Assembly: GCA_030690515.1 (NCBI GenBank)
Contig: JAUYGP010000516.1
Coordinates: 1-15,626, forward strand
DNA length: 15,626 nt
Direction: 5' to 3'
Source of the DNA: Giesbergeria sp.
GTDB lineage: Bacteria; Pseudomonadota; Gammaproteobacteria; Burkholderiales; Burkholderiaceae_C
Shown: positions 1 to 6,743 of the stretch, piece after piece
Numbering within the stretch: the stretch's first letter is position 1
How the letters are laid out: every line of letters begins with the position of its first letter
The notes under the pieces: model-generated
Seen by the model: the letters and a program-made list of their open reading frames with translations, nothing else
What the model was told of the DNA's origin: nothing
Database searches by the model: none
Translations under genes and position numbers: made by a program

Positions 1-815
1 AGCGCCTGGCCATGCTGCTGCGCCAGGGCGATCCACGGAATCCCCGTCCAGTCAGGCCAAAGTGGCCCCGCAAAGGCACTGGGCGGGGCTGCCGGGACAA
101 ACACCGCACCCAGGCCCATACCCCACAGCCCGGCCAGCGCCACCGCCAGGGCCACCACGACCACCGCCGTCAGTAAACCCGGCGTCCGGGGCCAGCGGCC
201 ACGCAGCCACCAGGCCAGCCCCACCACGGCCAGCGCTGCCATGGCATGCCAACCCATGCGCGCATCGGTGAATGACCCACTGCCAAAACCACCGCGCACC
301 TGGCCCACCACCATCGACAGACCCACCCCGGCCGCAAAACCATGCGTGACCGAAATGGGCAAGAAACGGGCGACCGAGGCCATGCGCAGTACGCCCAGCA
401 ACCACTGAAAAACAAAGGCCAATGCCACTGTGGCGCCGCTCACCGCAAGCACCTGCCGCGCGCTCAGTCCCAGCGCCGGTGCCGCCCCATGGGCCGTGGC
501 CAGCACGGCGGCAAACAACAGCGCCACGACGGTGGTGGGCGCATACACCACCCCCGGGCGGGGCGCGGCCAGGGTGAGCAGCAGCCCGGGCAGTGCGGCC
601 GACCACAGGGCCAGCGCCGCCAGGGAATAGTCGCCCGCCAGGGGTGCGAACGCCAACAACCCCAGCCCCACGGCATGCGGCACGGTAACTGCAGCCGCCG
701 ACCAGGCGGCCGCCATGCCCGAAGGCGGCGGGTCTGACCCTTGCGGCACCGCCGCTTCAACACGGCCCTGGCCAGCACGGCGGCGGCGCAGGTGGCGGGT
801 GATGGCACTCGGCAT
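1..815 (-). CDS. SulP-family anion permease, N-terminal part (truncated by window edge)
   Basis: Reading inward from the ATG at 815, 271 codons stay open to the left edge, so only the first part of the protein is visible. After a charged N-terminus of about 33 residues come several hydrophobic helices: about 34-60, 63-82, 90-108, 122-142, 155-172, 190-204 and 212-240. The first helix carries VPHAVGLGLL and a later one ARFLPISVTHGFAAGVGL, which resemble the SulP transmembrane core (sulfate, bicarbonate or dicarboxylate uptake across the inner membrane). The STAS domain expected at the C-terminus lies outside the window, so SulP versus another UraA-fold permease is not settled and the substrate is unknown. 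The gene starts 29 bases after the metallopeptidase stop on the same strand and may be cotranscribed with it. No strong ribosome binding site is seen before 815; the ATG at residue 34 is an alternative start. Confidence 0.72.
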   Translation of the reverse strand, partial: MPSAITRHLRRRRAGQGRVEAAVPQGSDPPPSGMAAAWSAAAVTVPHAVGLGLLAFAPLAGDYSLAALALWSAALPGLLLTLAAPRPGVVYAPTTVVALLFAAVLATAHGAAPALGLSARQVLAVSGATVALAFVFQWLLGVLRMASVARFLPISVTHGFAAGVGLSMVVGQVRGGFGSGSFTDARMGWHAMAALAVVGLAWWLRGRWPRTPGLLTAVVVVALAVALAGLWGMGLGAVFVPAAPPSAFAGPLWPDWTGIPWIALAQQHGQA

Positions 816-844
816 GGGAAAAGCCCGCGTCGGCCGCGAAGATG

Positions 845-1711
845 TCAGAGCGTGCGGGCCGCGAAGGTGTCGCAGGACTTCAGGCTGCCGTGCTGCAACC
901 CGGTGTGAAACCAGCGCTGGCGCTGCGCGCTGGTGCCGTGCGTGAAGCTGTCGGGCACTACGGCTCCGCCGCCCGCGCGCTGCAGGGCGTCGTCACCAAT
1001 CTTGGCTGCCGCGTTCATGGCTTCCTCCACATCGCCCTGCTCCAGAATCTGGCGGGCGTTTTGCGCATGGTGCGCCCAGACCCCCGCAAAACAATCGGCC
1101 TGCAGCTCCAGCCGCACCGACAGGCGGTTGAGTTCAGCCTGCCCGACCCGGCCGCGCATCTGATCCACCTTGGTACTGATGCCCAGCAGGTTCTGCACAT
1201 GGTGGCCTACCTCGTGGGCAATCACGTAGGCTTGGGCGAAGTCACCGGGGGCGCCCAGGCGGTTCTTCAGGGTTTCATAAAACCCCAGGTCGATGTAGAC
1301 CTTCTGGTCCGCAGGGCAGTAAAACGGCCCCATGGCCGCTTGCCCAGCGCCGCAGGCCGTGGGCGTAGCGCCGCGAAACAGCACCAGGCGCGGTTGCTGG
1401 TAGTTGCTGCCCCGCTGGCGAAACACATCGGTCCACACATCCTCGGTATCGGCCAGCACCGTGGACACAAAGCGCGCCATGGTGTCGTCCGCAGGCGGGC
1501 GCTGTGCCGGCGCCTGCTGCACCTGCGCCGGGTTGCCGCCGCTGAGCAACCCCAGGATGGTCATGGGATTGATCCCCAGCACCCAGCCGCCCAGGAGCGC
1601 AACGACGATGGTGCCGATGCCGATGCTGCGCCCGCCAAACACGGGCATGCCGCCACCCGAGCCGCGCCGGTCTTCCACGTTGTCCGACTGACGATTCCCT
1701 TCCCATTTCAT
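845..1711 (-). CDS. YpfJ/KPN_02809-family neutral zinc metallopeptidase
   Basis: A 288-residue protein. The N-terminus MKWEGNRQSDNVEDRRG followed by a glycine-rich stretch is typical of the YpfJ (putative neutral zinc metallopeptidase) family. One membrane segment lies at about 30-57, so the rest is probably periplasmic. The zinc site HEVGHH is at 166-171, and the glutamate in LELQADCFAG (about 200-209) is the likely third ligand. Cysteines at 120 and 132 flank the strand before the active site, and others are at 207 and 280. Length and motif order agree with full-length family members. The start is backed by AGGAG about 6 bases upstream of the ATG. The physiological substrate of this family is not established. 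It lies downstream of dcd, separated by a 120-base inverted-repeat element, and just ahead of the SulP gene. Confidence 0.92.
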   Translation of the reverse strand: MKWEGNRQSDNVEDRRGSGGGMPVFGGRSIGIGTIVVALLGGWVLGINPMTILGLLSGGNPAQVQQAPAQRPPADDTMARFVSTVLADTEDVWTDVFRQRGSNYQQPRLVLFRGATPTACGAGQAAMGPFYCPADQKVYIDLGFYETLKNRLGAPGDFAQAYVIAHEVGHHVQNLLGISTKVDQMRGRVGQAELNRLSVRLELQADCFAGVWAHHAQNARQILEQGDVEEAMNAAAKIGDDALQRAGGGAVVPDSFTHGTSAQRQRWFHTGLQHGSLKSCDTFAARTL

Positions 1712-1750
1712 GGTGTTCTCCTGGTGCGTCGTGTCGGACGGGTGGGCATT

Positions 1751-1870
1751 TTAAGAGCGGATCACAAAACTCAGCGAAGCGATTCTGGCTAGGCGCTGTG
1801 TCGCAGTCAGTACGAGTCGTACGACAAGACGCGGCAACGACGCCAGAAGAGTTTTGTGGGTCGCTCTAAG
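1751..1870. repeat. 120-base imperfect inverted-repeat element between dcd and the metallopeptidase gene
   Basis: The outer arms (1751-1772 and 1849-1870) match at 17 of 22 positions as inverted repeats, including ten consecutive bases CACAAAACTC/GAGTTTTGTG. Next to them TTCTGGC (1783-1789) pairs with GCCAGAA (1842-1848). Near the centre GTACG and CGTAC are separated by AGT (1810-1822). The whole can fold as one long, interrupted hairpin. It overlaps the dcd stop codon at 1866-1868. The pattern resembles intergenic elements I recall from Comamonadaceae genomes, but copy number cannot be judged from a single window. It could act as a transcript terminator or 3' stabiliser for dcd. Confidence 0.75.
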
Positions 1871-2438
1871 CACGGGGCAGGGTTACGCCGTGCTGGCCCT
1901 GGTATTTGCCACCCCGGTCCTTGTACGAAACTTCGCAGACATCGTCCTTGTCGCTCTCGAAGAACAGCACCTGGGCGCAGCCTTCGCCCGCGTAAATTTT
2001 GGCCGGCAGCGGCGTGGTGTTGGAAAACTCCAGCGTCACATAGCCCTCCCATTCAGGCTCGAACGGCGTGACGTTGACGATGATGCCGCAGCGCGCGTAG
2101 GTGCTTTTGCCCAGGCAAATGGTCAGCACATTGCGCGGGATGCGGAAATACTCCATGGTGCGCGCCAGCGCAAAGCTGTTGGGCGGAATGATGCAGCTGT
2201 CGCCATGAAAATCGACAAAACTTTTTTCGTCGAAATTCTTCGGGTCCACCACGGTGCTGTGGATGTTGGTGAAGACCTTGAATTCGGGCGCACAGCGGAT
2301 GTCATAGCCATAGCTGCTGGTGCCATAGCTGATGATTTTCTTGCCCTCGACTTCGCGCACCTGACCGGGTTCGAAGGGCTCGATCATGCCGTGCTCGGCC
2401 GCCATGCGGCGGATCCATTTGTCGCTCTTGATGCTCAT
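1866..2438 (-). CDS. dcd: dCTP deaminase
   Basis: A 190-residue protein that matches dCTP deaminase from end to end. The enzyme converts dCTP to dUTP and ammonia in the cytoplasm, feeding dUTPase and then thymidylate synthesis; the family forms homotrimers. Visible landmarks are the N-terminus MSIKSDKWIRRMA, SSYGYDIRC (41-49), the nucleotide-binding GKSTYARCG (110-118, with Ser112 and Arg116) and the catalytic glutamate in TLEFSN (Glu137). The start is supported by GAGGAG about 10 bases upstream of the ATG. Its stop codon TAG lies inside the right arm of the inverted-repeat element at 1751-1870. The upstream gap to guaD is 69 bases and is mostly a second, unrelated palindromic repeat. Confidence 0.97.
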   Translation of the reverse strand: MSIKSDKWIRRMAAEHGMIEPFEPGQVREVEGKKIISYGTSSYGYDIRCAPEFKVFTNIHSTVVDPKNFDEKSFVDFHGDSCIIPPNSFALARTMEYFRIPRNVLTICLGKSTYARCGIIVNVTPFEPEWEGYVTLEFSNTTPLPAKIYAGEGCAQVLFFESDKDDVCEVSYKDRGGKYQGQHGVTLPRA

Positions 2439-2460
2439 GGTGGAAGGCTCCTCGTCAGTA

Positions 2461-2523
2461 CTACTTTTTTGATAGCTATCAGCGCTTGACCATCAAGCGC
2501 TAGGGGCCTATTTTGCTTGAGAA
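2461..2523. repeat. Short palindromic intergenic repeat (copy A) overlapping the guaD 3' end
   Basis: The core is a perfect 9-bp inverted repeat AGCGCTTGA (2481-2489) and TCAAGCGCT (2493-2501) with loop CCA, preceded by GATAGCTATC and followed by GGGGCC and ATTTTGCTTGAG. This block order matches a dispersed repeat I associate with Comamonadaceae genomes (from memory, not checked). The downstream half runs into guaD: the stop codon (2508-2510, TAG on the minus strand) lies in the repeat. A diverged copy is found inside bkdB near 6430-6490. Confidence 0.75.
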
Positions 2524-3791
2524 ATGACCGTTTGTTCCACCAGACGGTCATCGCCCAGCACGATCATGGCAAACAGCAACTCGTCCAAACTGTCTGCCTG
2601 GGCCGTGCGCCGTGCCAGCAGCGGCGTGGCCTGGGGATTGAGCACAATGAAGTCACCCTCGCACCCCGGCTGCAGGTTACCTACCACGCCCGCCAAGCCC
2701 AGCGCGCGGGCCGCGCCCGCCGTGTGCTGCCACCACAGTTGTTGGGGCGACAGACTCAGGCCGGGCTTGGTCTGCCCCTCCCGGCCCACATAGTAGGCCG
2801 CCAGCATGGTGTGGAACGGCGAAAAACTCGTCCCCCCGCCCACATCGCTGGCCAGGCCATAGGCAAAACCGGCGCGGTCTGCCCCGGCGTAGTCAAAAAA
2901 TCCGCTGCCCAGAAACAGATTGCTGGTGGGGCTGACGGCCGCAGCACTGCGGCGTTCGCGCATCAGGGCGCGGTCGGCCTCGTCCAGGTGAATACAGTGG
3001 GCATACACAGCACGCTCACGCATCAGGCCAAAGTCGTCGTACACGGCCAGGTAGCTGCGCGAGCGCGGAAACAGTTCCTGCACCCAGCGCACTTCGTCCA
3101 GGTTCTCGGCCACATGCGACTGGATCCACACGTCGGGGTAGCGCGCCGCCAGTTCACCCGCGCCGCGCAACTGCGCCGGGGTGCTGGTGGGGGCAAAGCG
3201 CGGGGTGATGGCGTAGCCCAGCCGGTCCACGCCATGCCAGCGCTGGATGAGCGCCTCGGTATCGACCAGGCTTTGCTCGGTCTCATCGCGCACGCCGTCG
3301 GGCGAATGGCGGTCCTGCAGCACCTTGCCCGTGATCAGGCGCAACTGGCGGTGACGGGCTTCGGTGAACAGCGCATCGACCGATTGCGGGTGCGACGTGG
3401 CGAAGGCCAACGCCGTCGTGACGCCATTGCGCAGCAGCTCATCACAAAAGAAGTGCGCCACCTGCTCGCCATAACCGTGCGCGACAAAGCGCTTCTCATG
3501 CGGAAAGGTGTAGTTTTCCAGCCAGGGCAGCAGGCCTTCGGCGGGGGAGCCGATCACGTCCGTCTGAGGGTAGTGGACATGCATGTCCACAAAACCGGGC
3601 GCAATGATGCGCCCCGGCCAGTGCGTGATCGGCTGCCCGGCGAACTGCGGCGCGAGCTGCTGCCAGGCACCGGCCGCCTGCACGCGCTGGCGGCCATGGG
3701 CATCGGGGCCGATGGCCAGCAGGCCATCCTCTTCATAGACAGCCTGGCCGTCGTCGGTAAAGCGCAGCAGCGCAGAGCGGTAGAGGTGCAT
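2508..3791 (-). CDS. guaD: Guanine deaminase
   Basis: A 427-residue amidohydrolase that deaminates guanine to xanthine, the entry step of guanine breakdown and salvage. Metal and substrate residues of the GuaD group are present: PGFVDMHVHYPQTD (65-78, zinc ligands His71 and His73), TPRFAPT (196-202), QSHVAEN (224-230, His226 and Glu229), YAHCIHLD (263-270) and SDVGGGTSFS (315-324, zinc ligand Asp316). The spacing fits E. coli GuaD with a constant offset of 11 residues at the three ligand positions I recall. The ATG at 3791 has no good ribosome binding site; GGAG lies too far upstream (about 3831), so the start is probable rather than certain. The last residues and the stop come from palindromic repeat copy A. 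Upstream is a repeat-rich gap, then the bkd operon on the same strand. Confidence 0.95.
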   Translation of the reverse strand: MHLYRSALLRFTDDGQAVYEEDGLLAIGPDAHGRQRVQAAGAWQQLAPQFAGQPITHWPGRIIAPGFVDMHVHYPQTDVIGSPAEGLLPWLENYTFPHEKRFVAHGYGEQVAHFFCDELLRNGVTTALAFATSHPQSVDALFTEARHRQLRLITGKVLQDRHSPDGVRDETEQSLVDTEALIQRWHGVDRLGYAITPRFAPTSTPAQLRGAGELAARYPDVWIQSHVAENLDEVRWVQELFPRSRSYLAVYDDFGLMRERAVYAHCIHLDEADRALMRERRSAAAVSPTSNLFLGSGFFDYAGADRAGFAYGLASDVGGGTSFSPFHTMLAAYYVGREGQTKPGLSLSPQQLWWQHTAGAARALGLAGVVGNLQPGCEGDFIVLNPQATPLLARRTAQADSLDELLFAMIVLGDDRLVEQTVISQAK

Positions 3792-4034
3792 GGCCGCAAG
3801 CTTACCGGAGCCAACCCCATTTTTCTCCGGTGGAGTTCCTCAGTTTGGCAGATGCACGCGCCCCACGAAACTGGCGCGGCCCAGACCAGGTCCACCGTGC
3901 AAGGGCCGCCCCGCAGCACCGGTGGCGTCCCCCTCTCCCCCTGCCCCTCTCCCACCAGGGGAGAGGGGGTAACACCTCCCCTCCCCCCTCGCGGGGGAGG
4001 GGTCGGGGGAGAGGGGCGCATCAAAGACGGGGAG
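3792..4034. repeat. Gene-free, repeat-rich gap between lpdV and guaD; nested inverted repeats at 3929-4016
   Basis: I find no gene here. Three complementary pairs are visible: hairpin 1, CCCCTCTCCC (3944-3953) with GGGAGAGGGG (3959-3968), loop 5; hairpin 2, CCCCTCCCCC (3978-3987) with GGGGGAGGGG (3993-4002), loop 5; and an outer stem, CCCCTCTCCCC (3930-3940) with GGGGAGAGGGG (4006-4016). Together they can fold as a three-way junction. The CCCTCTCCC/GGGAGAGGG type is a widely dispersed proteobacterial intergenic repeat. No T-run follows, so this is not a classic intrinsic terminator, but it may stabilise or end the bkd transcript. The part at about 3865-3928 holds nothing I can interpret with confidence. 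Confidence 0.8.
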
Positions 4035-5429
4035 TCAGATATGAATTGCGTGCCCCAGCGCCCGCAGTGCGGCCTCCTGCACCGCCTCGCCCAGCGTCGG
4101 GTGGGCGTGGATGGTGCCGGCAACGTCTTCCAACCGCGCGCCCATTTCCAACGACAGCGTGAACGCCGCCGCCAGTTCCGCCACGCCCTGGCCTACCGCC
4201 TGCCAGCCCAGGATGAGATGGTTGTCGCGCCGTGCGACCACGCGCACAAAGCCTTTGGTGGCTTCGAGCGTCATGGCACGGCCATTGGCGGCAAAGGGGA
4301 AGGCGGCGTCAATGCAGTCGAACCCCGCAGCGCGCGCCTCGCCCGGCGTGCGGCCTACCACCACGATCTCGGGATCGGTGAAACAGACCGCCGGAATGGC
4401 CATAGGCTCAAAGCGCCGTACCTTGCCTGCAATCACCTCGGCCACCACCTCGCCCTGCGCCATGGCACGGTGCGCCAGCATGGGCTCGCCCGTCAGGTCG
4501 CCAATCGCCCAGACGTTGCGCATGGAGGTTCGGCACTGCGCATCCACCGCCACATAGCGCCCAGCCATGTCGAGTTGCAAAGACTCCATGCCATAGCCCG
4601 TGGTGCGCGGCCTTCGGCCCACGGCGACGAGCACACGGTCGGCGGGCAGAGCAAACTCGTCGGCGCGGGCACTGCGCACGCGCACGCCGTGCTTTTCGTC
4701 AAAGCCCTGCACGCTGCAGCCCAAGTGCAACACCACGCCACTCTTTTCCAGGGCATCGAGCACGGGCTGGGTCAGCTCCTCGTCGTAGCCCGGCAGCACA
4801 CGCTCGGCCGCCTCGACCACCGCCACCTCGGCACCCAGCTTGCGGTAAGCCATGCCCAGCTCCAACCCGATATAGCCCGCACCCACGACGACCAGGCGAC
4901 GCGGCAGGGTTTCGGGCGAGAGCGCGCCCGTCGAAGACACCACCGGCCCGCCAAAGGGCAGCGTGGGCAGTTCGACCGGTTCGGAGCCGGTGGCCAGCAG
5001 CAAGTGCTCGCAGCGCACGTGTACGGCTTCACCCTCTGCGGACTCCACGCGCACTGTCTTGCCGTCTTCGATATGCGCCCAGCCTTGGATGACCTGCACC
5101 CCGGCCTTGCGCAGCAGCGCGCCCACGCCGCCGGAGAGGCGGTTGACGATGCCGTCCTTCCAGCGCACCGTCTGCGCGATGTCGAGGCTCGGCGATTGCA
5201 CCCGAATGCCTAACTGCGAGCCGCCCGCCTGGTGCTGCGCCCGCTCAAATTCGTGCGCCGCATGAATCAGCGCCTTGGAGGGGATGCAGCCAATGGTCAA
5301 ACAGGTGCCGCCCAGGCGCTCGCCTTCCACCAGCACGGTGGGAATCCCCAGTTGCCCAGCGCGAATGGCGGCCACGTAGCCGCCGGGGCCGCCGCCAATG
5401 ACGAGTAACTTTGTCGAAATATCCTTCAT
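4035..5429 (-). CDS. lpdV: Dihydrolipoyl dehydrogenase (E3) of the branched-chain 2-oxoacid dehydrogenase complex
   Basis: A 464-residue flavoprotein that reoxidises the dihydrolipoyl arm of E2 and passes electrons to NAD+. The FAD-binding GGGPGGY is at 12-18 and the redox-active disulfide in GGTCLTIGCIPSK (Cys43 and Cys48). The NAD-binding motif VVGAGYIGLELG follows, then AIGDLTGEPMLAHRAM, and the C-terminal catalytic pair is His443 and Glu448 in HAHPTLGE. The sequence closely follows Pseudomonas putida LpdV rather than the general Lpd. I chose the ATG at 5429 because the family starts just before the LLVIGGGPGG strand, and because the bkdB stop lies 4 bases upstream with GTGAGG serving as a ribosome binding site. 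It is the last gene of the bkd operon. Confidence 0.96.
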   Translation of the reverse strand: MKDISTKLLVIGGGPGGYVAAIRAGQLGIPTVLVEGERLGGTCLTIGCIPSKALIHAAHEFERAQHQAGGSQLGIRVQSPSLDIAQTVRWKDGIVNRLSGGVGALLRKAGVQVIQGWAHIEDGKTVRVESAEGEAVHVRCEHLLLATGSEPVELPTLPFGGPVVSSTGALSPETLPRRLVVVGAGYIGLELGMAYRKLGAEVAVVEAAERVLPGYDEELTQPVLDALEKSGVVLHLGCSVQGFDEKHGVRVRSARADEFALPADRVLVAVGRRPRTTGYGMESLQLDMAGRYVAVDAQCRTSMRNVWAIGDLTGEPMLAHRAMAQGEVVAEVIAGKVRRFEPMAIPAVCFTDPEIVVVGRTPGEARAAGFDCIDAAFPFAANGRAMTLEATKGFVRVVARRDNHLILGWQAVGQGVAELAAAFTLSLEMGARLEDVAGTIHAHPTLGEAVQEAALRALGHAIHI

Positions 5430-5433
5430 CGCC

Positions 5434-6741
5434 TCACTCCACAAACAGCAGGGCCGGGGTTTCCAGCAGCGCGCGCATGGCCTGGATGAATTGCGCGGCA
5501 TGCATGCCGTCGACCACGCGGTGGTCGAACGAGGACGAGAGGTTCATCAAGAGCCGCCCCACCACTTGCCCGCCACGCAGCATAGGCCGCTCGACCATGC
5601 GGTTGACGCCGACGATGGCCACCTCGGGGTGGTTGATGACCGGCGTGCTGGCAATACCGCCCAGCGCGCCCAAGCTGGTCAGCGTGATGGTGGAACCCGA
5701 CAGCGCATCGCGCGCGGCCTTGCCACTGCGCGCGCCTTCGGCCACACCGGCAATACCGGCAGCGCAGGCCCACAGGTCCAGGCTTTCGGCGTGGCGCAGC
5801 ACCGGCACCATGAGCCCGCCCTCAGTCTGCGTAGCGACGCCCAGGTGCACCCCGGCGTAGCGCGTGACCACACCCGCCTCGTCGTCGTAGCGGGCGTTGA
5901 TTTGCGGAAACTCGCGCAGCGCCAGCACCATGGCGCGCGCCAGGAAGGGCAGCACCGTGAGCTTGCCGCGCGTCGTGCCATACAGGCTGTTGAGCTTGGC
6001 GCGCAAGGCCTCCAGCTCAGTCACGTCGATCTCTTCGACGTAGCTGAAATGCGGAATGCGGCGTTTGGACTCCTGCATCTTCTGCGCAATCTTGCGGCGC
6101 AGGCCGATGACGGGGATGGCCTCTTCGCCATGGCGTTCAGCGTAACCCGCAGGGCCTTGGGTGGGAGCTTGACCGCCGATGGCAGCGTGGGCCTCCAGAT
6201 CGCCCTGCAAGATGCGCCCGGCCGGGCCGCTGCCATGCACGTAGCGCAGCTCCAGCCCCATATCCAGCGCACGTTGGCGCACGGCAGGCGATGCGAGTGG
6301 GCGCTCACCCGCGGCACGCACCACGGCGGGTGCGCTGCGCTGCACCGCGCCCGAGCGCAAGGGCGCAGGTGCAGCTTCCGCCCGTGCCACGGGCTGGGCC
6401 GGTGCGGGAGCAGGCGGCTCGCTTTTTGCTACCAAAACAGGAGCTGATTGCGCTTGATGGACGGGCGCTGGAGCCGAATTTTCCTTCAAATTTCCGGCAC
6501 CCTCCACCTCCAGCCGCACCAGCTCCGAGCCCACGGCAATGGTGTCGCCCACGGCGCTGCCCAATGCCAGCACCTTGCCGGACACGGGAGACGGGATTTC
6601 CACCGTGGCCTTGTCGGTCATCACATCGGCGATGGATTGGTCTTCTGCCACCATGTCGCCCGGCTGCACATGCCAGGTCACCAGCTCCACTTCGGCAATG
6701 CCCTCGCCAATGTCGGGCACGCGGATTGCGTAAATTCCCAT
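5434..6741 (-). CDS. bkdB: Branched-chain 2-oxoacid dehydrogenase E2 (dihydrolipoyl transacylase)
   Basis: A 435-residue core enzyme that carries acyl groups on lipoamide and transfers them to CoA. In order: lipoyl domain 1-80 with the modified lysine in DVMTDKATVEIP (Lys44); an Ala/Pro-rich linker of about 81-147; peripheral subunit-binding domain of about 148-183 (LASPAVRQRA, GSGPAGRI); catalytic domain of about 208-435 with SSSFDHRVVDG (His407, Asp411). The similarity to P. putida BkdB runs the whole length except the linker. Two ATGs compete: 6747 overlaps the bkdA2 stop as ATGA, while 6741 has GGAGG at ideal spacing (7 bases) and gives the family N-terminus MGIYAIRVPDIGEG, so 6741 is preferred. 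Linker residues 84-106 are encoded by a copy of a palindromic repeat. Confidence 0.96.
   Translation of the reverse strand: MGIYAIRVPDIGEGIAEVELVTWHVQPGDMVAEDQSIADVMTDKATVEIPSPVSGKVLALGSAVGDTIAVGSELVRLEVEGAGNLKENSAPAPVHQAQSAPVLVAKSEPPAPAPAQPVARAEAAPAPLRSGAVQRSAPAVVRAAGERPLASPAVRQRALDMGLELRYVHGSGPAGRILQGDLEAHAAIGGQAPTQGPAGYAERHGEEAIPVIGLRRKIAQKMQESKRRIPHFSYVEEIDVTELEALRAKLNSLYGTTRGKLTVLPFLARAMVLALREFPQINARYDDEAGVVTRYAGVHLGVATQTEGGLMVPVLRHAESLDLWACAAGIAGVAEGARSGKAARDALSGSTITLTSLGALGGIASTPVINHPEVAIVGVNRMVERPMLRGGQVVGRLLMNLSSSFDHRVVDGMHAAQFIQAMRALLETPALLFVE
6426..6490. repeat. Diverged palindromic repeat (copy B) inside the bkdB linker-coding region
   Basis: Aligned without gaps to copy A (2461-2523), the blocks AGCT, GCGCTTGA, GCGCT and ATTTT occur in the same order with identical spacing (4, 7 and 8 bases between blocks); 26 of 41 positions match. 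The left flank GCTACCAAAA also fits the consensus I recall for this element in Comamonadaceae. The palindrome has decayed (GCGCTTGATGGACGGGCGC), as expected under protein-level selection. It is read in frame and encodes residues 84-106 of BkdB. Confidence 0.6.
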
Positions 6742-6743
6742 GG

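Noticed and set aside
842..1792. Open frame of 316 codons on the plus strand
   Set aside because: It is the antisense of the metallopeptidase gene, which has a zinc motif and a ribosome binding site on the other strand.
2481..2501. TTGA and TCAA half-sites in repeat copy A, resembling an Fnr box
   Set aside because: The half-sites are too close together (loop of 3 bases) for an Fnr site, and the palindrome is explained by the repeat family; it lies at a gene 3' end as well as upstream of dcd.
3554..4123. Open frame of 189 codons on the minus strand spanning the repeat-rich gap
   Set aside because: It overlaps guaD and lpdV out of frame. Its middle (text like PSPLVGEGQGERG) is the well-known translation of the CCCTCTCCC-type repeat, not a protein.
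2517..5213. Open frame of 898 codons on the plus strand, antisense to guaD and lpdV
   Set aside because: It crosses two clear enzyme genes and the repeat-rich gap, has no recognisable domain, and its composition (rich in His, Gln, Arg and Ala) is that of an antisense frame in high-GC DNA.
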